A DNA stretch of 34,159 nucleotides from Acidobacteriaceae bacterium (GCA_003166855.1 PMUM01000470.1:1-34159), one strand, 5' to 3'; numbered from the stretch's first letter, positions 8,466 through 16,731 are shown. Translations and numbers: made by a program. The notes: generated from the letters alone by a model not told the origin.

Positions 8466-8501
8466 AAAAATCCCCGAAGCGTCCAAGAAACTGGACGCTT
8501 C
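8466..8501 (-). terminator. minus-strand hairpin with T run, terminator or attenuator
   Basis: A perfect 10-bp stem, GAAGCGTCCA pairing with TGGACGCTTC (8476-8501), with a 6-nt loop. On the minus strand it is followed by GGGGATTTTTG. It lies about 150 nt after the CDF gene and about 45 nt before the reductase start. It may end the CDF transcript or attenuate the reductase. A possible promoter further up (TTGGGA, 17 bp, TAATCT on the minus strand) would place it in the reductase leader. A minor hairpin ACCCG-AAA-CGGGT is at 8603-8615. Confidence 0.55.
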
Positions 8502-8652
8502 AGCTCCAGGTTCAGCAAGATTAGGGTGATTGATCGTGCATCCCAATCTTTCCGGTTGCACGCAAGCTTCCAACCGAACGGTCGTACGAGATGCGATATC
8601 CTACCCGAAACGGGTCCTGTCTGGGAAGTCCATCTGAGGAAGTAGAACTGAT

Positions 8653-9597
8653 TCAGTGGCTGTGGTGATGGTGATGTTCTTCGCTGTCGCTCACGGGAAT
8701 CACGCAGCCGTGCGCAACCTCGCACACCACATGCTCGAACTGGATGGTCGTGTGGTCGATGCGGAAGTCGTGCAGCAGGCGCTCCTTCACGTCGCGCAGG
8801 ATGCGTTCGCTGACCGAGGGAGGAATGTCGGCGATCGAAATGTGGCAGGAGAGAGCGTGGGTCTCGGATCCGATGCTCCAGACGTGTAGATCGTGCACGT
8901 CATTGACTCCGCCGATTGATCGGATCGCGGATTCGATCTTCTCCAATTTCATGCCGCGCGGCGTGCCTTCCAGCAGAATATTGAGGGTCTCGCGCACGAT
9001 CCCGAAGCCAGACCATAGAATCAGCGCGCCAATGCCGAATGAGAGCGCGGAATCGATCCAGTAATTCCCCGTGACCAGAATGGCCCAGCCGCCGGCGATT
9101 ACGGCCGCGGTCGAAAGCGTGTCTCCAACCTCGTGCAGCAGCGCGCTGCGGATATTCACGTCGCCGCCAGAACCCCGGCTCGAGCGATACAGCAGCAGAG
9201 CGATCACGCCGTTCATCACCACGCCGGCAGCGGCCACCCACATCATCAGGCTGGCCTGCACATGCTCCGGGTGCTGCAGGCGGCGGAACGCCTCATAGAA
9301 GATGAAGAACGAAACTGCGACCAGCGAGGTGGCATTGACCAGGGCTGCCAGAACGCCCGCGCGGTGGTAGCCGTACGTCTTGGTGGAACTGGCCGGGCGC
9401 GCTTGGAAATAGACTGCGACCAACGACAGCAGCAGGGCGAGGAAGTCGGAAAGGTTATGTCCGGCCTCGGAAAGCAACGCCAGGGAATGAGCGCGAATGC
9501 CCGCCACCACCAGCAGCACGATGTACGCCAGGGTCACGGCGAGCGAAACCTTCAGAACCCGCGTAGGACCGCCCGCGCCATGAATGTGCACGTGCAT
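8653..9597 (-). CDS. cation diffusion facilitator (zinc/cobalt exporter type)
   Basis: CDF transporters export divalent metal ions from the cytoplasm in exchange for protons. The 314-residue protein has six predicted membrane segments and the Zn-type metal site: His47/Asp51 in SEAGHNLSD (TM2) and His155/Asp159 in HEVGDTLS (TM5). The cytoplasmic domain (about residues 205-300) includes GVNDVHDLHVWSIGSETHALSCHI. The C-terminus is a His cluster (five consecutive His, then SH) that may bind metal. The annotated ATG (9595-9597) has GGAGG only 1 nt upstream; the GTG two codons later is better spaced, and the gene may also be leaderless. The sequence best fits ZitB/CzcD-like proteins; exact metal not decidable. 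Confidence 0.92.
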   Translation of the reverse strand: MHVHIHGAGGPTRVLKVSLAVTLAYIVLLVVAGIRAHSLALLSEAGHNLSDFLALLLSLVAVYFQARPASSTKTYGYHRAGVLAALVNATSLVAVSFFIFYEAFRRLQHPEHVQASLMMWVAAAGVVMNGVIALLLYRSSRGSGGDVNIRSALLHEVGDTLSTAAVIAGGWAILVTGNYWIDSALSFGIGALILWSGFGIVRETLNILLEGTPRGMKLEKIESAIRSIGGVNDVHDLHVWSIGSETHALSCHISIADIPPSVSERILRDVKERLLHDFRIDHTTIQFEHVVCEVAHGCVIPVSDSEEHHHHHSH

Positions 9598-9603
9598 GCC
9601 TCC

Positions 9604-9632
9604 AGTGTAAGGGCGCGGCGGGCGGGCTTCAA
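9604..9632 (-). promoter_or_regulatory. possible sigma70 promoter of the CDF gene
   Basis: On the minus strand TTGAAG (CTTCAA at 9627-9632), a 17-bp GC-rich spacer, and TACACT (AGTGTA at 9604-9609). Only 6 nt separate the -10 box from the ATG, so initiation would fall on or beside the start codon, giving a leaderless or nearly leaderless mRNA. Both boxes match 4 of 6 consensus bases. Confidence 0.4.
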
Positions 9633-9670
9633 GCGAGTTCAGAGCCCAGCCGTCATGACGCCTTGAAATT

Positions 9671-9697
9671 TAAGTCCGTCCGCGGCAATGCCGATGG
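9671..9697 (+). promoter_or_regulatory. sigma28 (FliA)-like promoter before cheA
   Basis: TAAG at 9671-9674, then 15 nt, then GCCGATGG at 9690-9697. The flagellar sigma28 consensus is TAAA-N15-GCCGATAA, so nine of twelve defined bases match at the exact spacing. The start would be near 9705, leaving about 105 nt before the cheA ATG. The downstream part merges with a palindromic element (9697-9734), so a chance match cannot be excluded. Confidence 0.5.
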
Positions 9698-9734
9698 GGC
9701 GTACAGGCTGAAAGCCGGTTTTGCAGGCACGCCC
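9697..9734. repeat. nested palindromic element upstream of cheA
   Basis: Outer arms GGGCGT (9697-9702) and ACGCCC (9729-9734) enclose a small hairpin GGCT-GAA-AGCC (9706-9716). The arrangement resembles other short dispersed palindromes in this window with GAA loops (19849-19861, 19915-19927, 29045-29061). In the cheA transcript it would form a leader structure. Confidence 0.5.
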
Positions 9735-9809
9735 TAGCGTGTCGAGAGGAAACCGGATTTTGGCTGAGGACTTGCTCTACAACCAGCGTGTTCAGGCAAA
9801 CAACAACTT

Positions 9810-12224
9810 ATGGACGAAATCGTTAAAGATTTTCTTATCGAAAGCAATGAGAACCTGGACCGACTGGATCAGGAACTGGTCAAGCTGGAGTCCGATCCAT
9901 CTTCCAAAGAGCTGCTGGCTAGTGTTTTTCGGACTATTCATACGATCAAGGGAAGCTGCGGATTCTTGGGCTTCGCCCGGTTGGAAAAGCTGGCGCACGC
10001 TGGCGAGAGCCTGCTGTCGCGCCTAAGGGACGGTAAGCTCACTCTAACCGAAGAGGTCACCAGCGGATTACTCGCGATGGTGGATGCAGTCCGCCGCATG
10101 CTCTCCGCGATTCAGACCTCCGGCCAAGACGGCGACCAGGACTACGCGCCACTCATCGCGCATCTGGCGCGCCTGCAGGGGCAGACTCAGACCGGCGAGT
10201 CTGCGCCGTCTCCGACCTCTCCTGGTCCTTCCGAGAGCCTGCCGACGCCTGCGGCAGCAATCACGGCGGATGTACAGCATGCCGAGGCAAGTCCACCGCC
10301 TTCGGTGAAGCCCGAGCCTCTCCCCGGAGAAGACTTGGCCGACCCGTCGAAAATCGGCGGATTGCTAGTCGAGCGCGGGCAGGTGCGTTCCAACGATCTT
10401 GCGCAGGCTCTGGAGCAGCAGGAGAAGGGCAGGAAACGGATTGGAGAGATCCTAGTGGCACAGGGGGCGGCACAGCCCGAGGATGTGATCGCGGCGCAGC
10501 GGACCTTAGAGTCCCGGAATCCGGACGCGGCCGTGGAAACCATCCGAGTGGGCGTCACTCTGCTGGACCGGCTGATGAACCTAGTAGGCGAGCTCGTGTT
10601 GGCGCGCAACCAGCTGCTGCAGTTCTCCAACGGTACCCAGGACGCCGGCTTCCAGGCTCTTTCGCAGCGCATGAACCTGATTGCCAGCGAACTGCAGGAA
10701 GAAGTCATGCGAACCCGCATGCAGCCGATTGGCAACATCTGGAGCAAGTTTCCCCGCACGGTGCGAGACCTGGCGCTGAATTGTGGCAAGGAAGTGCGAG
10801 TGGAGATGGAGGGCAAGGAAACGGAACTGGACCGCACCATTATTGAGGCGATCAAAGACCCCCTCACTCACCTGGTTCGGAACTCCATCGACCACGGCAT
10901 CGAGCCCCCGGAAGAGCGAAAACGGTTGGGAAAAGACCCGACCGGAAGGTTGGTGCTGCGGGCCTTCCACGAAGGCGGGCAGGTCAACATCGAAATCTCG
11001 GACGACGGAGCCGGACTGAATCTCGAACTCATCCGGCGGAAGGCGATTGAACGCGGTGTTGTCCCCGCCGAACAGGCTGGGCGCATGCAGGACCGCGACG
11101 TTTTTAACCTCATCTTTCTTCCAGGTTTTTCCACTGCCGAAAAAGTATCGAACGTTTCTGGGCGTGGCGTGGGTATGGATGTCGTGAAGACCAATGTGGA
11201 AAAAATCGGCGGGACCGTCGACGTGCATTCCACGGCGGGAAAAGGCACCACCGTGAAGGTCAAGATTCCTCTGACCCTCGCCATCATTCCTGCATTGATG
11301 GTGACCTCCGGCGGCGAGCGCTTTGCGATTCCGCAGGTCAGCCTGCTGGAGCTGGTGCGGCTCGAGGCAGGCGAATCCAGCAAAGGAATCGAAATGGTCC
11401 ACGGCGTTCCGGTGTACCGCTTGCGGGGACGTCTCCTGCCTCTGGTGTACCTCAACCGCGAACTGCAGATCGTGGCCGAATCCGGGAAGGAAGTCGCCAA
11501 GGATACTGCCACAAACATTGTGGTGGTGCAGGCTGACGGTCGCGAATTCGGCCTGGTGGTCGATGAGATCACCGATACCGAGGAGATTGTCGTTAAGCCG
11601 CTGGGCAAGCAACTGAAAGGAATCAGCGCCTACTCCGGCGCAACCATCATGGGGGACGGGCGGGTGGCGCTCATCCTCGACATCCTGGGCCTGGCGCAGC
11701 GCGCCCAGGTGATTGTCGAAGCCCGCGAAGCGGCTCTTAAGGACAAAGAGAAGGCTAGCCGAAAAGAGGATTCGGCCACTGACCACCAAACCCTGCTGCT
11801 GGTCCAGTGCGGCGATCAGGGCCGCGTGGCCATTCCATTGTCATTGGTGGCGAGGTTGGAGGAGTTTCCAGCGGCGGCCATCGAACTCGCTGGGACGCAG
11901 GAAGTCATGCAGTATCGGGGACAGATCATGCCGCTCATCCGTCTGTCCACAATTCTTGCTGGGGTGGGCAAAGAGGCAACCATTGCGTCGGGGGATGCCC
12001 GCATGCAGGTTGTGGTGTATTCCGAAGCGGGCCGGAGCGTGGGCCTGATCGTAGACCGCATCATCGACATCGTGGATGAGAAGCTGGAGGTGCAGAATCC
12101 CGCCCAGCGCCGGGGAGTTCTCGGCTCATCCGTCATTCAAAAGCGCGTCACCGATCTGCTGGACGTGCCGAGCGTGGTACGCGACTCAATTCCAAGCTTC
12201 GCCGAAACGCCGTCACCAGCATAG
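9810..12224 (+). CDS. cheA: chemotaxis histidine kinase CheA with MshEN-like domain and two CheW-like domains
   Basis: The kinase of a chemosensory array, 804 residues. The Hpt domain (1-105) has phospho-acceptor His44 in TIHTIKGSCGF. A Pro/Ser-rich linker follows (125-177). Residues 181-233 form two 24-residue units split by 5 residues (KIGGLLVERG..., EKGRK, RIGEILVAQG...), the layout of MshEN c-di-GMP-binding domains, where CheA normally has P2. Dimerisation domain P3 is about 240-310. The ATPase P4 has N box HLVRNSIDHG (354-363), DDGAG (398-402) and GFSTAEKVSNVSGRGVGMDVVK. Two CheW-like domains lie at about 490-632 and 658-790. There is no receiver domain. It is first in the operon, with cheW starting 13 nt after it. 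The start at 9810 opens directly into the Hpt helix; no strong ribosome binding site. Confidence 0.95.
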   Translation: MDEIVKDFLIESNENLDRLDQELVKLESDPSSKELLASVFRTIHTIKGSCGFLGFARLEKLAHAGESLLSRLRDGKLTLTEEVTSGLLAMVDAVRRMLSAIQTSGQDGDQDYAPLIAHLARLQGQTQTGESAPSPTSPGPSESLPTPAAAITADVQHAEASPPPSVKPEPLPGEDLADPSKIGGLLVERGQVRSNDLAQALEQQEKGRKRIGEILVAQGAAQPEDVIAAQRTLESRNPDAAVETIRVGVTLLDRLMNLVGELVLARNQLLQFSNGTQDAGFQALSQRMNLIASELQEEVMRTRMQPIGNIWSKFPRTVRDLALNCGKEVRVEMEGKETELDRTIIEAIKDPLTHLVRNSIDHGIEPPEERKRLGKDPTGRLVLRAFHEGGQVNIEISDDGAGLNLELIRRKAIERGVVPAEQAGRMQDRDVFNLIFLPGFSTAEKVSNVSGRGVGMDVVKTNVEKIGGTVDVHSTAGKGTTVKVKIPLTLAIIPALMVTSGGERFAIPQVSLLELVRLEAGESSKGIEMVHGVPVYRLRGRLLPLVYLNRELQIVAESGKEVAKDTATNIVVVQADGREFGLVVDEITDTEEIVVKPLGKQLKGISAYSGATIMGDGRVALILDILGLAQRAQVIVEAREAALKDKEKASRKEDSATDHQTLLLVQCGDQGRVAIPLSLVARLEEFPAAAIELAGTQEVMQYRGQIMPLIRLSTILAGVGKEATIASGDARMQVVVYSEAGRSVGLIVDRIIDIVDEKLEVQNPAQRRGVLGSSVIQKRVTDLLDVPSVVRDSIPSFAETPSPA

Positions 12225-12237
12225 GAGAGCGGAAGCC

Positions 12238-12699
12238 ATGGCTTCATCGCAGCAGTTCTGCACATTTTTTCTCAATGGACACTTTTTCGGAACGCCGGTG
12301 CCGCAGGTGCAGGAAGTCATCCAGTACCAGGTGATGACGCGGGTTCCGCTCGCGCCCAGCGTTGTCAGCGGCATGATCAACCTGCGCGGGCAGATTGTGT
12401 CCGCCATTGACTTGCGCCGGCGCCTCGGTTTCCCCGACCGGCCCGCGGACCAACTGCCGATGAACGTGGTGGTTCGTACCAACGAGGGAGCGGTCAGTCT
12501 TCTGGTGGACGAGATCGGCGACGTGATCGAAGTGGAGGAAGAGGCGCTTGAGAGCCCTCCGGAGACGCTGCAAGGCTTCGCACGCGAAGTGGTGCGCGGG
12601 GTCTACAAGCTGTCAGGACGCCTGCTTCTGGTTCTCGACACGGAACGGGCCGTCGATGGAGGCGATGCGAGTGCCGCCATGGCAAGTAGAAGGGCCTGA
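12238..12699 (+). CDS. cheW: chemotaxis coupling protein CheW
   Basis: CheW couples receptors to CheA in the array. The 153-residue protein is one CheW domain: FCTFFLNGHFFGTPVPQVQEVI at the start, VPLAPSVVSGMINLRGQIVSAIDLRRRLG in the middle and VSLLVDEIGDVIEVEEEALESPPETL toward the end, all standard landmarks. The start is the ATG at 12238, with AGGAG about 11 nt upstream in the 13-nt gap after cheA. A longer in-frame opening back to 12076 overlaps cheA and has no CheW similarity. Tight spacing and order (cheA-cheW) make it part of the operon. Confidence 0.95.
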   Translation: MASSQQFCTFFLNGHFFGTPVPQVQEVIQYQVMTRVPLAPSVVSGMINLRGQIVSAIDLRRRLGFPDRPADQLPMNVVVRTNEGAVSLLVDEIGDVIEVEEEALESPPETLQGFAREVVRGVYKLSGRLLLVLDTERAVDGGDASAAMASRRA

Positions 12700-12757
12700 G
12701 GTTGAGTTTTGAGACCGTCGAGCATCTGCCGGTCACTTCAATAAGGAGCACTAAAAA

Positions 12758-13369
12758 ATGGCTTCCGCAACTAAACCAGCGTTGACCGTCCCAACAACCT
12801 TGCCAAAGATCGCCAATCCTGCGCCTCTCGGACTCGCGGCCTTCGGACTGACAACGGTTGTCCTGAGCTGCATCAATGCGGGCCTCCTTCCCCCGGAAGC
12901 GACCTCAGCCGTGGTACCGCTGGCGTTCGCCTTTGGGGGACTGGCTCAACTTATTACCGGAGTGCTGGAGTACGCCAATGGCAATACATTTGGCACGGTC
13001 GCCTTCACATCCTACGGGTCGTTCTGGTTATGGTACGCCTCGCTGGTGTGGTCGGTGGGGGCAGGATGGTTGAAACCTCCAGCAGCAGTTGGGGTCGCGA
13101 TCGTTTTACTGATGTGGGGAATCTTCTCGCTCTACATGTGGATTTGTACCTTCAAGGCGAACAAGTGCATCTTTGCGACTTTTCTTGCACTGTCCGCGAC
13201 TTTCTTTCTCTTGGCAGCCGGTGACTTCGGTTGGGCGCCAGGAAAGCAGTTGGGCGGATTTGCCGGCCTGGTCACAGCCGTCATTGCGCTCTATGTCTCG
13301 TTCGCGGAAGTCTTGAATAGCACGTTTGGTAAGGAGGTTCTGCCTTTGGGCAGGCCCTTGATCGGCTGA
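12758..13369 (+). CDS. satP: acetate/succinate permease of the GPR1/FUN34/YaaH (SatP) family
   Basis: A 203-residue membrane protein of the acetate uptake transporter family. The signature NPAPLG is at residues 20-25, followed by six hydrophobic segments (about 26-46, 52-72, 85-104, 108-128, 137-154, 160-180). Its length matches bacterial SatP (about 190 residues). The family forms hexameric channels or H+ symporters for acetate and succinate. A good ribosome binding site AAGGAG lies 8 nt before the ATG. Its place is odd: it sits between cheW and the chemoreceptor gene on the same strand, 58 and 83 nt from them. It may feed a carbon source to cells steering toward it, or act with the receptor in sensing; both are inference. 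Confidence 0.9.
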   Translation: MASATKPALTVPTTLPKIANPAPLGLAAFGLTTVVLSCINAGLLPPEATSAVVPLAFAFGGLAQLITGVLEYANGNTFGTVAFTSYGSFWLWYASLVWSVGAGWLKPPAAVGVAIVLLMWGIFSLYMWICTFKANKCIFATFLALSATFFLLAAGDFGWAPGKQLGGFAGLVTAVIALYVSFAEVLNSTFGKEVLPLGRPLIG

Positions 13370-13388
13370 TTAAGCGGAGAAAGAGTTC

Positions 13389-13436
13389 GGTCGGAGAAAT
13401 CGACCAAGGGATACAAAACAGCGCGGCTGCGCCGCG
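13389..13436. promoter_or_regulatory. two hairpins in the satP-mcp gap
   Basis: GGTCG-GAGAAAT-CGACC covers 13389-13405, and CGCGGC-TGC-GCCGCG covers 13422-13436. The second ends directly before the AAGGAG ribosome binding site of the chemoreceptor gene. In the polycistronic mRNA they could isolate or tune receptor translation. Neither is followed by a T run. Confidence 0.45.
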
Positions 13437-13452
13437 ACAAGGAGCAAAGGAC

Positions 13453-15540
13453 ATGGCAGCAACAGCAGCAACGGGAGCCAAACTAAGCAAAACCACCTCG
13501 AGGAATCGCCGCCACGGCGGCAGAGCGTTCGTGGATACCAACACGATCTACGACTTGATCCCAGGGATGGTGGTCGTTATGGACACAGACCACACCATTC
13601 TGGACCTTAATGGGCCTGCTGCGCAGGCGGCAGGGAAGCGGAAGGAAGAATGCGTAGGCCTCAAGTTTTGGGATTTGTTCGACAACCCAGGCTGCCGAGC
13701 TGGAACCTGTGCGGCGTCGGAGGCAGTGAAGACCGGCAAGGTATGCGAGGGAGAGGCCACGCCGCGCGTCCAAGGCAAGGAAGTGCCTGTGCTGGTTACG
13801 GCAAATCCGCGCTTCGACGAAGCGGGGCAGGTCATCGGCGTCGTGGAGCTCATTTTTTCAGCGGCGGGCGAGGTTGGGCTGGCCCGCGGAATTGACGAAG
13901 TAGCCAGTGCTGCGAAACAAGGACAACTCGATGCCCGAGTGGATGAAAGCAGATTCCAAGGTCGTCATCTCGAACGAGCGAAGACACTCAACGCGATGTT
14001 GGATGCGCTCATCGGGCCGCTGCGAGAGGCGATTGAGGCTACCCGAAGAATGGCGATCAACGACTACACGAAACGGGTGGACGGAAATTATACGGGAATC
14101 TTCGCCGAGATCGCGGCGGGCATCAACGGGGTTCAGGAACGAATCCATCACGTGATCGGCACCGTCCGAAAGGTTTCGCAAGGGAACCTGGAGGATCTGC
14201 CGGAATACAAGAGAATCGGGCGCAGGTCCGAACAGGACGAACTTGTCCCATCATTGATCGCGATGATGGACGGGCTCGGAGCGCTGGTGGCGGATGCCGA
14301 AATGCTGTCGGAAGCGGCGGTGAACGGCAAACTGGCCACGCGTGCCGATGCCAGCAAGCACCAGGGCGAGTACCGCAAGGTGGTCGAAGGCGTCAACCAG
14401 ACACTGGATGCGGTCATCGGTCCGTTAAACGTTGCAGCAAAGTATGTGGACAACATCTCCGGCGGCCTGATTGAAGCCAGCGACATACTGCAGGCAATGG
14501 CCGCGAACGACTATACGCGCCGGGTTTCCGACTCGGACCAGCGGGTCAAAATCACCGACGCTTACAATGGCGACTTCAACACCATCAAGAACAATCTGAA
14601 TGCCTGTGTTGACGCCCTGGCAGGTGTGGGTGCCGCTACTAACAAGACGGCGGACACCCTGCAGGCGAGCATGAAGTCGATTGCGCAAAATGCGCAGGCG
14701 CTGTCGAGTTCGTCGCAACAGTTGGCGGCCACCAGTCAGCAAATGAGCAGTAACGCGGAAGAGACCTCGGCCCAAGCCAGCACGGTCGCCACCGCCACCC
14801 AGCAGGTAACCACGAACCTGAACAGCGTGGCCACGGGCGCGGAGGAGATGACTGCCACGGTGCAGAGCATTTCCGGCAATGCCGGCGAGGCAGCAAAAAT
14901 AGCGGGTGAAGCGGTCAAGACCGCGAATGCCGCCAATGCGACAGTCGCCAAACTGGGCGAGTCCAGCGCTGAGATCGGACAAGTCATCAAGGTCATCACG
15001 TCCATTGCTCAGCAAACCAATTTGCTTGCCCTCAACGCGACCATTGAGGCCGCGCGGGCCGGTGAAGCCGGCAAGGGATTCGCCGTGGTGGCCAACGAGG
15101 TCAAGGAACTGGCCAAACAAACCGCCAAGGCGACCGAGGACATTAGCCAGAAGATTACGGCTATCCAGGAGGACACCAAGCGGGCGGTGGAATCGATCGG
15201 AAGTATTACCGCCGTGATCAACCAGATCAACGACATTTCGGGCACCATCGCAACCGCAGTCGAAGAACAAAGTGCGACGACCAACGAAATGTCACGCAAT
15301 GTGCAGGAGGCAGCCAAGGGGTCTGGCGAAATCTCGCAGAACATCCAGGGAGTAGCCACGGCGGCCGAGAGCACGACAAAAGGAGCACAGGACAGTCAGA
15401 AAGCCGCGCAACAACTGACGGAAATGTCCACCCAGCTGCGCAATCTGGTCGACCAGTTCAAACTCGAGGAGGATGAAGAGACCGGCCCTCCGGCAAAAGG
15501 CAAAGGAACCAAAGGTCGTGCGGCGCGAGCCTCAGCATAA
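13453..15540 (+). CDS. cytoplasmic methyl-accepting chemotaxis protein with N-terminal PAS domain
   Basis: A 695-residue chemoreceptor with no membrane segment or signal peptide, so it is probably soluble and sits in a cytoplasmic array. Residues 25-137 form a PAS domain that contains four cysteines (Cys67, 81, 86, 98; GCRAGTC at 80-86), which could bind a cofactor or sense redox state. Residues 140-390 contain tandem HAMP-like helical units with repeated NDYT-R motifs ([22 protein letters not shown]). The signalling hairpin from about 400 to 670 has the conserved tip [38 protein letters not shown] near residues 515-552. There is no C-terminal CheR-tether pentapeptide; the tail is basic and Ala-rich. 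AAGGAG precedes the ATG at good spacing. Confidence 0.93.
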   Translation: MAATAATGAKLSKTTSRNRRHGGRAFVDTNTIYDLIPGMVVVMDTDHTILDLNGPAAQAAGKRKEECVGLKFWDLFDNPGCRAGTCAASEAVKTGKVCEGEATPRVQGKEVPVLVTANPRFDEAGQVIGVVELIFSAAGEVGLARGIDEVASAAKQGQLDARVDESRFQGRHLERAKTLNAMLDALIGPLREAIEATRRMAINDYTKRVDGNYTGIFAEIAAGINGVQERIHHVIGTVRKVSQGNLEDLPEYKRIGRRSEQDELVPSLIAMMDGLGALVADAEMLSEAAVNGKLATRADASKHQGEYRKVVEGVNQTLDAVIGPLNVAAKYVDNISGGLIEASDILQAMAANDYTRRVSDSDQRVKITDAYNGDFNTIKNNLNACVDALAGVGAATNKTADTLQASMKSIAQNAQALSSSSQQLAATSQQMSSNAEETSAQASTVATATQQVTTNLNSVATGAEEMTATVQSISGNAGEAAKIAGEAVKTANAANATVAKLGESSAEIGQVIKVITSIAQQTNLLALNATIEAARAGEAGKGFAVVANEVKELAKQTAKATEDISQKITAIQEDTKRAVESIGSITAVINQINDISGTIATAVEEQSATTNEMSRNVQEAAKGSGEISQNIQGVATAAESTTKGAQDSQKAAQQLTEMSTQLRNLVDQFKLEEDEETGPPAKGKGTKGRAARASA

Positions 15541-15651
15541 GTGATCCTCACGAGGCTGCGGAGAGATTTCCCTCTGCGGCCTCCGTTCCTTTCTTCTCGC
15601 CAGCGCGAAAGATGCCCAACTCTCTCTGGGAGGAGGCAGGATATTTTGCGA

Positions 15652-16731
15652 ATGCCCGCTAAGAAGCGAGTGCTCATCGTCGACGACGCCGTTGTGGTGC
15701 GCAAGACACTTTCCGATGCCATCGGCAGCGACTCCGCTCTGGAGGTCGCGGGTACCGCGAGCAACGGCCGGTTGGCGCTCGCGAAGTTTCCAACCCTGAA
15801 GCCGGACATCGTACTGCTCGACATCGAAATGCCGGAGATGGATGGACTGGAGACGGTTCGCCAGTTGCGCTTGATCGACGCTCACATTCCGATCATCATG
15901 TTCAGCACGCTCACCGAGCACGGCGCCTCCGCTACTCTGGAAGCTCTGGCGCTCGGCGCTACCGACTACGTCACCAAGCCCAGCAATCGGGACATGACGG
16001 AGACACTGGAGACGGTTTCTCGGGAGTTGATTCCGCGAATTCATGCACTCTGCCACCTTCCAGATGTGCACACCGAAATTCTGCCGGCGCTGCCGCCACC
16101 ACGCATTGCAGCATGGAAGCCGCGCATATTATCCCCGGTGCAGGTAGTAGCGATTGGCGTTTCGACCGGCGGTCCAGACGCGCTAGCTCGCCTTCTGCCA
16201 TCTTTGCCGGCGAACTTTCCGGTGCCCATCGTCATCGCGCAGCATATGCCTCCGATCTTTACTTCTCTTCTAGCGACCCGGCTCTCGGCGAAGTCAGTGG
16301 TGCCGGTGCGGGAATGTGTGTCTGGAGAGCCGCTACAGTCCGGCTGCGCCGTTCTTGCTGCGGGAGATTTTCACATGGTAGTCAGTCAGGAGAAAGGCAT
16401 CGTCCTGACGAAGTCCCATCAGGGGCCGAAAGAAAACTTCTGTCGCCCGTCGGTCGATGTCCTCTTTCACTCGATCGCCCGCGTCTACGGGGCCCGCGCG
16501 CTCGCCGTGATTCTCACCGGGATGGGGCAAGACGGTCTGAAGGGATGCGAAACGTTGCGGTCCTTAGGAGCCCGGATCTACGTGCAGGATGAAGCCAGCA
16601 GCGTCGTTTGGGGCATGCCCGGTTTCGTAGCCAGGAGTGGTCTGGCGGATAAGATTCTGCCGCTCGATCAGATCGGTGCCGAGATTGTTCGAGCAACGGT
16701 CTTACAGAGTGCCGCCCGGAATCAATCCTGA
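15652..16731 (+). CDS. cheB: chemotaxis response regulator, protein-glutamate methylesterase CheB
   Basis: CheB removes methyl groups from receptor glutamates when phosphorylated by CheA. The 359-residue protein has a receiver domain (1-120) with acidic pair Asp11/Asp12, phospho-site Asp57 in LLDIEMPEMDG and Lys109 in DYVTKPS. The esterase domain (about 165-350) has the catalytic triad: Ser171 in IGVSTGGPDAL, His198 in AQHMPP and Asp294 in ILTGMGQDG. I chose the ATG at 15652 (CAGGA about 10 nt upstream); a TTG two codons earlier is better spaced from the stronger GGAGG. An opening back to 15541 adds a non-homologous Arg-rich stretch. It is last in the operon and convergent with the next gene (26-nt gap). 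No cheR, cheY or cheD is in the window. Confidence 0.95.
   Translation: MPAKKRVLIVDDAVVVRKTLSDAIGSDSALEVAGTASNGRLALAKFPTLKPDIVLLDIEMPEMDGLETVRQLRLIDAHIPIIMFSTLTEHGASATLEALALGATDYVTKPSNRDMTETLETVSRELIPRIHALCHLPDVHTEILPALPPPRIAAWKPRILSPVQVVAIGVSTGGPDALARLLPSLPANFPVPIVIAQHMPPIFTSLLATRLSAKSVVPVRECVSGEPLQSGCAVLAAGDFHMVVSQEKGIVLTKSHQGPKENFCRPSVDVLFHSIARVYGARALAVILTGMGQDGLKGCETLRSLGARIYVQDEASSVVWGMPGFVARSGLADKILPLDQIGAEIVRATVLQSAARNQS

Noticed and set aside
10581-11789. A 402-codon open frame antisense to cheA
   Set aside because: Fully inside cheA, whose motifs are unambiguous; the antisense product has no recognisable features.
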